A stretch of DNA of 48,755 nucleotides from a virus. Of the stretch, positions 1 to 7,252 are shown in pieces. The position numbers and the translations under genes are program-made. A model generated the notes under the pieces. The model saw nothing but the letters and a program-made list of their open reading frames with translations, made no database searches and was not told the origin of the DNA. Position 1 is the stretch's first letter. The number at the start of each line of letters is the position of its first letter. The DNA is taken from positions 1 to 48,755 of IMG/VR virus record IMGVR_UViG_3300048597_000654, one strand, 5' to 3'.

Positions 1-213
1 GTGCCAAACAAACCGGTCAAACTCAGAGACTACTTGGCAGGAATCAGAGCCCACGGATGGAACCTTGAAAAAGCGGGTAAAGATTGGAAACTGGTAGACG
101 CCAAAGGTAAAATCCAAGTCCGCAACATCATTGTTACCCACCCCGGCAAAGAGGTTCCGCCAATCAGTCAAAAGAAAACCGAACAAGCGCTAAAGGATGC
201 GGGCCTTATCTAG
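1..213 (+). CDS. hicA: HicA-like toxin (possibly 5'-truncated by the window edge)
   Basis: A 70-residue protein beginning with GTG at the first base of the window, so the true start could be upstream. The C-terminal half fits the HicA mRNA-interferase fold: a strand-rich segment, the conserved THPGK motif near residue 47 and a closing helix ending LKDAGLI. Classical HicA toxins carry a catalytic histidine in a GSHH-type motif; here the matching position reads AGKDW, without histidine, so RNase activity is uncertain. The gene is followed 41 bases later by a HicB-like partner on the same strand, the usual HicA-HicB order. In a prophage such a pair would act in stabilisation or defence (inference). 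Confidence 0.6.
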   Translation: MPNKPVKLRDYLAGIRAHGWNLEKAGKDWKLVDAKGKIQVRNIIVTHPGKEVPPISQKKTEQALKDAGLI

Positions 214-236
214 GCCCCACCTTTATCCAAGGCCCG
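200..236 (+). promoter_or_regulatory. Inverted repeat between the HicA- and HicB-like genes
   Basis: CGGGCCTT (200-207) and AAGGCCCG (229-236) are perfect 8-base inverted arms. A shorter alternative hairpin is possible inside, GGGCCT (201-206) with AGGCCC (212-217); the two are mutually exclusive. The structure spans the end of the first gene (stop at 211-213) and the leader of the second. No T-run follows, so it is not a classical terminator; it may tune the expression ratio of the two genes. Confidence 0.4.
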
Positions 237-254
237 ACTGAATAGGAGTATAAA

Positions 255-626
255 ATGTCAGAAATTAATAAACAATTACAAATTGCCTTGTCTGAAATCG
301 GTGAGATTCAGCCTTGGTGGTCGGATGAGGATCAAATGTTTATATTTGAGCATCCCGCCTATCCACGGGTTAGTCATGCCGATGCGGATCAAGGGAAAGC
401 TAAAGCCGGTTATTTGCGAGCCTTGGAAGGTTTTATTGAGGATCGTCTTGCTGGAAATCTGGCAGAAGAGGCTGAACGGGTCACCAGTGGACGGGGTGGG
501 GCTCGCCCTGGCGCTGGTCGTCCTCGCAAACCGAAAACACTACAGCGTCGCCTGGATGCCGATATGGCCGAATGGTTGGATGAACCTGCCAATCGGGAAA
601 AGGTCTGGAAACTGATGCAGGCTTAG
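255..626 (+). CDS. hicB: HicB-like antitoxin with basic linker
   Basis: A 123-residue protein with a good ribosome site (AGGAG, seven bases before ATG). Residues about 20-62 resemble the HicB partial RNase H-like fold: a tryptophan-rich strand pair, a short acidic turn, then a helix around AKAGYLRALEGFI. A basic GRGGARPGAGRPRK stretch (about 79-92), AT-hook-like, and a short C-terminal helical segment that could be a DNA-binding part follow. HicB antitoxins bind their toxin with the N-terminal domain and the operator with the C-terminal one. It is convergent with the tail operon, ending six bases from the end of the D-like gene. Confidence 0.6.
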   Translation: MSEINKQLQIALSEIGEIQPWWSDEDQMFIFEHPAYPRVSHADADQGKAKAGYLRALEGFIEDRLAGNLAEEAERVTSGRGGARPGAGRPRKPKTLQRRLDADMAEWLDEPANREKVWKLMQA

Positions 627-632
627 TGAATA

Positions 633-1631
633 CTAGGCCTGCTTTGGGCTTCCCACTTGTCCATCGACTGAAGATGAGAAGCCACTGGCAGAAATGGTAT
701 GCTCGACCTTGGAAATCGTCCACTCAATGTTTAATCCAGGGCGAAAGTCTGACAAGAGCAACTTTCCTTCCGCTTGCAGGTCGGTTCTACCCGGCAGGGT
801 CAGGCTTAAAGTAACCGATCCCCGTTGCTTTCTTTCCAGTCGGGCATTGGCGGCGGCTGTGGCAGCTTCTATATTGGCGTGTTTATGCCGGATGCTTTGC
901 TTGGGCTCACCACTGCCAATGGTCACTTTTTTAGTTTCTCCGGTCACAGGGTCGTGATATTTCGCCGTCACACTCCCTGCGTTTTCCCGTTTGGCAAAGG
1001 AGGCCCGCCAGGTGGTGACCTCCGAACGAAAAATGGTAACCTGGGGGATTTTCTTGCCGGAAGCGGTAAGCCCTCCCCCTCGTTTAATGACAACCAACCG
1101 GCCTTCAACGGGTTTGACAGTCGCATTGTATTGACGGGCAAGCCTAGTCAGCAAGTGCATGTCTGATTCATCCGTCTGGCTTACGTGCGGTAATACAACA
1201 CTGGCCAAATCGGCAGAAATGACAGGGGTTAGTCCGTGATCGGATGCCACTTTTTTGAGTAAATCACCCAAGGTTGTCCCGTTCGGCCATGGCCGGGTTT
1301 TCTGGGTTTGAAGCTTTGCCCCCGTTTTAGTGGCATAAGGAGCTGCTTTGGCGGTTATGGTGATTTGATCCGGTGGCCCTAAGACTTCCACCTCATCCAC
1401 ATAATACAGGCCCATGCGCTGGTTATTGCCATCGTAGCCCATCCAGACTTCCAGAGTGGCCCCTGTGGCCGGTAGCTCAACGTGTGGCTCCCGATCCTCA
1501 ATGATGATCTCTGCCTCATCCGACTGGTACCCGGCCTCATCTGTTACCCGAAGGCTGATCAGGCGCTCCTGAATAGCCTTGGTAATGTTTTGTTTGTTGG
1601 CCAGAATTTTAAAGGTGGGCGTCAATCCCAT
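633..1631 (-). CDS. D: P2 gpD-like tail protein (baseplate hub)
   Basis: A 332-residue protein matching the late control protein D family of P2-like phages. The N-terminal part has the family signature of a strand, 'SLRVTDEAG', then an acidic strand and 'LEVWMGYDG' around residues 58-70. The GTTLGDLLKKVASDHGL region (about 118-134) and 'DMHLLTRLARQYNA' (about 156-169) are typical of gpD. It forms the hub that joins tail tube and spike. Its start overlaps the end of the X-like gene by 10 bases, and it is the last gene of the tail operon. Confidence 0.92.
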   Translation of the reverse strand: MGLTPTFKILANKQNITKAIQERLISLRVTDEAGYQSDEAEIIIEDREPHVELPATGATLEVWMGYDGNNQRMGLYYVDEVEVLGPPDQITITAKAAPYATKTGAKLQTQKTRPWPNGTTLGDLLKKVASDHGLTPVISADLASVVLPHVSQTDESDMHLLTRLARQYNATVKPVEGRLVVIKRGGGLTASGKKIPQVTIFRSEVTTWRASFAKRENAGSVTAKYHDPVTGETKKVTIGSGEPKQSIRHKHANIEAATAAANARLERKQRGSVTLSLTLPGRTDLQAEGKLLLSDFRPGLNIEWTISKVEHTISASGFSSSVDGQVGSPKQA

Positions 1632-1828
1632 AGCCGGATCACCTCTGCCGTTGATTCCTCGGGCAGATCAGGGAGTTCGATCACCACTCCGGCAGAAAAC
1701 ACCGGCCCCAATTTGGCCAGACCGGGGTTTGCCTCATAGACCGCTTCCACAGCCCCGGATTGCTTGCCGTAATGTTTCCAGCAAATCCAGTCCAGGCTGT
1801 CACCATCACGGGTTTTAAACTGTGCCAT
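1622..1828 (-). CDS. X: P2 gpX-like tail protein
   Basis: A 68-residue protein of the tail protein X family, a LysM-like fold: 'DGDSLDWICWKHYG' at residues 8-21, then 'VYEANPGLAKLGP' and a closing strand. In P2-like phages gpX is a small, essential tail protein encoded next to D and U, as here. It overlaps both neighbours (10 bases with D, 14 with U), a sign of translational coupling. Confidence 0.92.
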   Translation of the reverse strand: MAQFKTRDGDSLDWICWKHYGKQSGAVEAVYEANPGLAKLGPVFSAGVVIELPDLPEESTAEVIRLWD

Positions 1829-2219
1829 CGGCTTTTTCTCCGTACTTTTTAAGCTCCAGGCTGAACTCCACTTGCTTGGGGATGCCGTTTTTCAGGAATA
1901 GATTGGCGCTGTCCTCTACTCGCTCAATCACGAAATACCCAAACACATGGCCAAGCCCACCCACAAGCAATTGGGGCTTACCCTGTGCAGCCAGCTCCCG
2001 TAAATCATCCATGACGGCATATCGACCTGTAACCTGGGGGAAGTAGGCCCCGGCCAAAGTAACAGTTTCTTCTCCCGGCCCGACAAATTGAAGGTTGGCA
2101 ATTCGGTTAATCCGCTCTTGAGCAGGCCAGCGGTAGGAGGTATTGCGCCGGAATTGATTGTAAGCCGCTAGCTCCACGGAAAAGGTGAAGTCACCCAGTT
2201 TCATCATAACGTCAGTCAT
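1815..2219 (-). CDS. U: P2 gpU-like tail protein
   Basis: A 134-residue protein of the gpU family. The signature pattern is present: 'MMKLGDFTFSVELAAYN' near the N-terminus, then 'RWPAQERI', a 'LAGAYFPQVTGR' strand and 'LVGGLGHVFGYFVIERV' around residues 85-101. GpU takes part in tail completion in P2-like phages. It starts within the end of the tape measure gene (overlap of 8 bases). Confidence 0.93.
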   Translation of the reverse strand: MTDVMMKLGDFTFSVELAAYNQFRRNTSYRWPAQERINRIANLQFVGPGEETVTLAGAYFPQVTGRYAVMDDLRELAAQGKPQLLVGGLGHVFGYFVIERVEDSANLFLKNGIPKQVEFSLELKKYGEKADGTV

Positions 2220-4533
2220 TCAAAGCCCCTCTGCGCTTCTTTTCGCCTTGGCGGCGTAATTCTTGGCGCAAGCTTTCCACGGCTGCTTTGTCCAGGGAGC
2301 CCCCAGGGTGGACTACAATACTCAGCCTTGTATTGTCATTGTATGTGCTGCCGCCTTTCCCGGTGGGCATAGGGATGACTCGGCCTGTGTTGTCTATATT
2401 GGCTTTAACGGGGGCCAAGTTTTCCAGGGGTTGGCCGGAAAAACTAAAGGCGTTTCCAAGAGCTGCCCCCATATTTTGTAAAACAGGCTGAATAGATTGC
2501 CATGCGCCCATTGTGGCTTTTACTGCTGAATCCCAAGCGCCAGTGACAGCAGGCCCCACTTTGTCCCAGTTGGCAACCAGTAAGCCAACAGCGAGAGAAA
2601 CGCCAGCAATCGCCCAACCCCAACCCGGAATCAATCCAATCAGCCGGGAAACTAGACCTATGGCCAAGGGTGCCATCCTCACAATAGCGGGTAAGGCTGC
2701 ACGTCCAAAAGAAGCAACGCCACGCAATGCAGCCCCTCCCATGGATTTGACACCGTTCAATGCCATACCACCGAAACGGGAGGCCCCTGTTTTTAAACCT
2801 TGGCCTATGGTCGATTTCGATGTGTATTGGCCGATTTTCGCCCCAATGTCCAACCCCTTCGCTTTTAAAAATTTAGAACCAGCCCAGCCCAATAAACCTA
2901 AACCGCCAGCGGTGGCCCCTGCAGTGCCGGCACCAGTAACGCGAGGATGTTTTTTGGCAAAGCCGTTACCCCAATCAAGAGCGCCTTCAGTTGCGCCCAT
3001 CACTTTGTCAGTAATGGGTTCGACAGATTTCCCTACATTCCCGGCAAGATTGCCAAACTTTCCAGAAATACGAGCCCACCGGTTGGTTTTTTGCCCTGCG
3101 ACTTCACCAAACTCTTCATTGATAGACTTTCCTGCAAATTTCGCCTTTTGGTCTACCAAATCGAAAGCATCAGCTAGTAAATTGACGTTGCCAACCAGCT
3201 TTTGAATTGGGTCTAGGGCTTCATCGCCGAACAAGCGAAGGATAACAGCGCCCCGCTTGTCTTTTGGTAGCTTGTTAATAGCGCTTAAAGTCTTAAATAT
3301 GACATTCCGGGCGTGCGCCTGGTCTTTGGAAAACTCTTTGGCAATATTCTCAGGGGAACCCATTCCAAGGTTACCCAACATATCCCAGGCTTTACGCCCC
3401 GGCTTTGTGGTTGCAAAACTCTTAACAAAAGGACGGATAAAGTGTTTCTGTCCAGTAGCGGCCACGTCTGGGGCGCTGCCAGAGCTTAACAGGCTGGCAC
3501 TAATGGCAGCGGCATCATATTCATTCAATACCCCTGTATTTTTTATGCCTGCACCACCCCTTTGAAGCACTTCCGCCAACTCAGAGGCCCGGACATTCCG
3601 CATTCTGTTGTCCAGGTAATTGACAGCATCCCCCAGTTCATAGGTTTGCTGCATTGTTAAGTTCATACCAGAGCGCCAGGCCATCATAGAGCGCCCAGCT
3701 TCCCCGGCTGCCATATCCCAGGCAACTGAGGCCTTAGCTGCCTGTAAGCCGAATTCTTTTTGCTGCTTTAGAGATTGGTTATCCGATGCAGCTGCAGAAA
3801 ACAAATCCCCTAATTCCTCAAGGGTTTGGCCAGTGGTTGCCCGCACATCCTCAATGTTGTCTCGGATACCCTGAAGGGCTGAAATTCGTTCTTTTGCGCT
3901 CCCAAACTCCATTACTTTCGCAACTGATCCAACAGCTCGCTCCATCTCAGCATCGGCTTTGATTGAGCCCAATACTGGAAGGGCAATAGCAGTTGCAATG
4001 GCACCCGCATCAATCAAGTTTCCTCGGGCATCGCTTAAATTGGCCGATGTTTCTGCGCGTCGATCGTTGGCTGCTTTTATACGAGCATGACGCTGGCCTA
4101 ATTTATTAAAACTTTTATCCAGCTTTTCATTTTCATTGGTAAGGCGACGTGTATCCACACCAGCCGCATGAAGTTCCCCGCGCAATGCATGGAGCTTACT
4201 TTTCTGCCGATCCATCGTTTCTGCAGCTTTACGCATGGACTGAACAGCCTTGTTCATTTCCAGTCGCATTGCATTGGTAGGCTTTTCGGTTTCCTTAAAG
4301 GCATTTCCCAGCTTTTCAACGCGAATACGAGCCTGCTCATAATCCTTTATGGCAGACCTCATTCCAGAGCGGGCGGAGTCGTACTTTTTTATTTTGTCCT
4401 GACTTTTAGCGATTTTTTTAAGTTCATCGCTAATTTTGCCAAGCTCTTTTGTGGATTTATTGATTGATCCACCCAATGAAGAGGCGACCGAGCCGCCAAT
4501 CTGGATTAATGCGCTTAGCTTCTTGGTCGCCAT
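2212..4533 (-). CDS. T: Tail tape measure protein (P2 gpT-like)
   Basis: A 773-residue protein. Residues 1-175 are charged and helical, with long coiled-coil character. The middle (about 190-480) resembles the TP901-type tape measure core, including 'SVAKVMEFG' and 'EELGDLFSAAASDNQSL'. The C-terminal third has Gly/Ala-rich hydrophobic segments (about 535-565 and 610-655), as expected for a protein ejected with DNA. Tape length sets tail length; with the usual rule of about 0.15 nm per residue the tail would be of order 115 nm. It starts three bases after the E' stop, the canonical position after the frameshifted E/E' pair. Confidence 0.93.
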   Translation of the reverse strand: MATKKLSALIQIGGSVASSLGGSINKSTKELGKISDELKKIAKSQDKIKKYDSARSGMRSAIKDYEQARIRVEKLGNAFKETEKPTNAMRLEMNKAVQSMRKAAETMDRQKSKLHALRGELHAAGVDTRRLTNENEKLDKSFNKLGQRHARIKAANDRRAETSANLSDARGNLIDAGAIATAIALPVLGSIKADAEMERAVGSVAKVMEFGSAKERISALQGIRDNIEDVRATTGQTLEELGDLFSAAASDNQSLKQQKEFGLQAAKASVAWDMAAGEAGRSMMAWRSGMNLTMQQTYELGDAVNYLDNRMRNVRASELAEVLQRGGAGIKNTGVLNEYDAAAISASLLSSGSAPDVAATGQKHFIRPFVKSFATTKPGRKAWDMLGNLGMGSPENIAKEFSKDQAHARNVIFKTLSAINKLPKDKRGAVILRLFGDEALDPIQKLVGNVNLLADAFDLVDQKAKFAGKSINEEFGEVAGQKTNRWARISGKFGNLAGNVGKSVEPITDKVMGATEGALDWGNGFAKKHPRVTGAGTAGATAGGLGLLGWAGSKFLKAKGLDIGAKIGQYTSKSTIGQGLKTGASRFGGMALNGVKSMGGAALRGVASFGRAALPAIVRMAPLAIGLVSRLIGLIPGWGWAIAGVSLAVGLLVANWDKVGPAVTGAWDSAVKATMGAWQSIQPVLQNMGAALGNAFSFSGQPLENLAPVKANIDNTGRVIPMPTGKGGSTYNDNTRLSIVVHPGGSLDKAAVESLRQELRRQGEKKRRGALND

Positions 4534-4536
4534 CTT

Positions 4537-4710
4537 TTATTCTGCCTTGTTTGGATTTTTACTGAGCCATCCAGTTAGGGCGGCAAGCCATGAAAACAAT
4601 TCATCTATTTCCATAGCCAAACACTCTGCTTTAGACCACCCTGTGTGGTAAGAAAGGCTTATTACTGCTCGTCTAAGTTCGTCTGTTTCAGGTGCTTTTT
4701 GGGAAAAAAA
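4537..4710 (-). CDS. E' extension of the tail assembly chaperone, reached by -1 frameshift
   Basis: In the -1 frame relative to gene E, an open frame runs from the slippery T7 run (4710-4704) to a TAA at 4539-4537, adding 55 residues to the first 81 of gpE (136 in total). The zero-frame codons are GGT TTT TTT, so T TTT TTT fits the X XXY YYZ slip rule. The extension holds the P2 GpE'-type pattern: 'ISLSYHTGWS', then 'MEIDELFSWL' and a tryptophan-rich end. In P2 this fusion is a tail assembly chaperone that works with the tape measure. There is an internal ATG in the -1 frame (MEIDEL), but it would give only a fragment. Confidence 0.85.
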   Translation of the reverse strand, partial: FFSQKAPETDELRRAVISLSYHTGWSKAECLAMEIDELFSWLAALTGWLSKNPNKAE

Positions 4711-4946
4711 CCTAGGTATTTCTCCTGCAACTCCAAGAAATCAGCGTAATCAAGAGCCTTGATAACATCAGGACTTTGCTCGGTGAGATTCGCCATCAAG
4801 GTAATATCGGCCATGGCGTCGCTCAGATTCGCAACAGCCAGCTTGTCCCCAACGGTTGGACGGCGTAGAGTCAGCATGGTAATTGTTTGCTGCGGGTTTG
4901 CAGGATCCTTAACTGGGTACTGAAGATAAATTTTGTTGACTGCCAT
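4662..4946 (-). CDS. E: Tail assembly chaperone gpE (short form)
   Basis: A 94-residue protein of the P2 gpE type: N-terminal 'IYLQYPVKDP', then 'LTLRRPTVGDKLAVANL' at about 26-42, and a helical end. It lies between the tail tube gene and the tape measure gene as in P2. Codons 79-81 are GGT TTT TTT and form the slip site for the longer E-E' product. The short form ends 'NLDEQ'. Confidence 0.9.
   Translation of the reverse strand: MAVNKIYLQYPVKDPANPQQTITMLTLRRPTVGDKLAVANLSDAMADITLMANLTEQSPDVIKALDYADFLELQEKYLGFFPKKHLKQTNLDEQ
4704..4710 (-). promoter_or_regulatory. Programmed -1 frameshift site in gene E
   Basis: Seven consecutive T on the minus strand, phased T TTT TTT with respect to gpE codons, directly before CCC AAA AAG. 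This position, about 13 codons before the gpE stop, is where P2-like phages shift into the E' frame. The -1 frame stays open from here to 4537. Confidence 0.83.
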
Positions 4947-4952
4947 TATTTT

Positions 4953-5456
4953 CTACCTTCCAATATTGCGGCGCTGTTGGGCAAGCCGGTCAACGCCATT
5001 CACTTTACGAATCATGTTGGGCACGTCGATTTCGATCGTGTCCACACCGTTCACTGCCAGCCGGTAATAACTCAGCTTGGCGGTGACCTGCAGGGTGGGG
5101 CCCTCTGCGCTAAATGTGCCGGGATCCACCTTGGTGATCAAGCCACGCATGGTATGGATCTCTGCTTTGGAGGTGCCGTCCTGGCTTTCCAAAGCGCCCC
5201 GGCAAACAATAGGAACCTCATTCCCTGGGGCCAATCCCCACAGACTTAATACATCCCGGTCAAAGGCAATCAGGGAGAAGGTTGTTTCTAGCGGCTCAAT
5301 GCCCATATCAATAGGCACCGTGCCATCCATCCCACCAGCCCGGAAATCTTCCGTGATTAAGGAGGGCACCGGCGGGGTGAATTCTTTGGTCTGGCCAGCA
5401 TAACCGCGGCCATCCACAAATACTTGGTAATTTTTCCGAACGTCACGTGCTGTCAT
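4953..5456 (-). CDS. FII: Major tail tube protein (P2 FII)
   Basis: A 167-residue protein of the phage tail tube FII family: 'NYQVFVDGRGYAG' near the start, 'PSLITEDFRAGGMDGTV' (about 31-47), 'METTF'-like strand pattern 'PLETTFSLIAFD' and 'ISYYRLAVNG'-type strand 'LSYYRLAVNGVDTIEID' (about 128-144). It polymerises into the inner tube under the sheath. Its ATG shares bases with the sheath stop codon (TAATG at 5456). Confidence 0.95.
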   Translation of the reverse strand: MTARDVRKNYQVFVDGRGYAGQTKEFTPPVPSLITEDFRAGGMDGTVPIDMGIEPLETTFSLIAFDRDVLSLWGLAPGNEVPIVCRGALESQDGTSKAEIHTMRGLITKVDPGTFSAEGPTLQVTAKLSYYRLAVNGVDTIEIDVPNMIRKVNGVDRLAQQRRNIGR

Positions 5457-7171
5457 TAGGCGAAGATCTCCGTCAGGTATTCATTGGTTAAAATGGATTT
5501 GAAAGTGACACGCTCAGCGGGGTAAGGCGGCGTGAAGTCAAAGCTGAATGTCACTTTGCCCTGGGCCACCTGGTCGGGGGTGTTGTCCGCCGGATCCGCC
5601 CAGCAAAAGCCGTCAATGACCGCGCCAATGTTCTTCAGGTGGCGAATGTAGTCATTCACACCCTCGGTCACATCTTCCACGTAAGTCCGGGTGATATTCC
5701 GGTCTACTGCCCACAGGTGAGCCCGTAGGATGCTGTCCTGAATAATGTCAGCCGTGCGACGCACTGACAAAAAGGCAAACTTCGGATCCGTGGAGCAAGT
5801 ACGGTTACCCCACAGGCGGAAACCTTCAGTTCGAATAACGGTGGTAACTTCGTTCTCGTTCAGCAGGTTGGCGCGAGAGTTTACATCGCCCAGAGTGAAA
5901 TCAATCGGTCTGGCCACACCAGAGATTCCATAAATCTCCTGATTGGAAGGGCTCCACCAGAAACCCCGCTGGTTATCCACCCGGCAGATAATCCCAGCAA
6001 CACGGGGAGACAAGGGCTCTTGAGTCAAGGCCCCATTGCGATCCACCACAACCTTGGGATCCACCACATAAACACGAGCAGAGCCGAAATCATTACGGTA
6101 TTGGATTGCGGCAGCATCGGTAGTATTGGGGCCATCAGCAATAATGACCGCCCGCAAACGATCTGCCACGCCCAGCATTTCAGCAACTACAGAATCCCGA
6201 ACAGTCCCACGTGAAGCGGTAGCAGTTGCCCCGGTGCCACCACCCCCGGCCAAGTTTGTGGCAGCGACAGCAGCAAGGAAGTCAGAGCCAACAAAACCAG
6301 AACCAAGAGTGGCGGTTAGCAGCGCGCTTGCAGGAGTGGATTGATTGATGGCATCAATAACTTGTTGACGGGTGCTAATCAACCCGCCGCTGCCATTGGT
6401 GGCCAGGTTAACCGTAATAGCATTAGAAACAACTGAAACAGCCAATGCGGCGCTGTTGCTGGCAGGATCCACATAACGAACCGTCACACTGTTTCCGCTT
6501 GTGCCACCGGTAACCGCTTTAAAATCGATACCTTGCAGGGATAATGCGGCCTTAACCGGATTAATGGTCACAGTGGGATTGCTGGTATAACCGCTACCCG
6601 GATTAAGCACATTGATAGCCGTTACCACACCACCATTCACAACCGCTTGAGCAGTCGCCCCGGTTCCACCACCGCTGGTAATAGCGACCTCGGGGGCGGA
6701 TGGATAACCTGAACCACCGTTCGATACACTAATTGCTGCCACGCCATTGGCGGAACGCTCGCCAGTGAATCCAGGGGCAATCAAGATACGAGGGGCATAA
6801 CCCAAAATCGATTCAGCGCCGAGGAACACCTGAACACCTTTGTAATTACCGTTAACATCCACACCACCAAGCACATTGGACTTGGTTGCAGCACCGTCGA
6901 CACCTTCAGCAACTCTCACAACGATAATCAGAGCACCGGCCTGATCCAAAATGCCTTCAACGGCGTTTGGCAGCGTACCAGTCAATCCTAAAGCAGCAGC
7001 CTCTGAACGACTGCCCGCAATCAATACAGGCGTATCCAGAGGGAATTTTTCAGCGTCAGCGCCGGGGGCAGTCCCCACAATACCAATAATGGCAGAGCGG
7101 ACCGTTTGGATTGGGCGGGGGCCTTTGTCGATCTCGACAACCTCAACGCCGTGCAGAAACGTTTCAACCAT
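5456..7171 (-). CDS. FI: Contractile tail sheath protein with a large insertion (P2 FI)
   Basis: A 571-residue sheath, against about 390-400 for P2 FI. The ends match the family: 'FLHGVEVVEIDKGPRPI' (5-21), 'VIGIVGTAP'-type strand, and C-terminal 'RRTADIIQDSILRAHLWAVD' and 'FSFDFTPPYPAERVTF'. Between about residues 140 and 325 an extra region is inserted after the 'ILIAPGFTG' strand: first two GGSGY..P..T half repeats (about 145-205), then a 'GGTSGNSVTVRYVDP' to 'AITVNLATNGSG' beta domain (about 210-310) and a GTGATATA tail. Such domains occur on phage and cell surfaces. They should decorate the outside of the sheath (inference). Confidence 0.95.
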   Translation of the reverse strand: MVETFLHGVEVVEIDKGPRPIQTVRSAIIGIVGTAPGADAEKFPLDTPVLIAGSRSEAAALGLTGTLPNAVEGILDQAGALIIVVRVAEGVDGAATKSNVLGGVDVNGNYKGVQVFLGAESILGYAPRILIAPGFTGERSANGVAAISVSNGGSGYPSAPEVAITSGGGTGATAQAVVNGGVVTAINVLNPGSGYTSNPTVTINPVKAALSLQGIDFKAVTGGTSGNSVTVRYVDPASNSAALAVSVVSNAITVNLATNGSGGLISTRQQVIDAINQSTPASALLTATLGSGFVGSDFLAAVAATNLAGGGGTGATATASRGTVRDSVVAEMLGVADRLRAVIIADGPNTTDAAAIQYRNDFGSARVYVVDPKVVVDRNGALTQEPLSPRVAGIICRVDNQRGFWWSPSNQEIYGISGVARPIDFTLGDVNSRANLLNENEVTTVIRTEGFRLWGNRTCSTDPKFAFLSVRRTADIIQDSILRAHLWAVDRNITRTYVEDVTEGVNDYIRHLKNIGAVIDGFCWADPADNTPDQVAQGKVTFSFDFTPPYPAERVTFKSILTNEYLTEIFA

Positions 7172-7252
7172 TTGGGGAAAGCCCTCATATCAATTAAAGT
7201 CTTTCCCTGAATATATTCTTCTTTTATCGGTTCTACTTGCCGCTTTTTTTCA

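Noticed and set aside
2513-3205. 230-codon open frame on the plus strand
   Set aside because: It is antisense to the tape measure gene and mirrors its Ala/Gly-rich codons; no ribosome site and a low-complexity Pro/Ala product.
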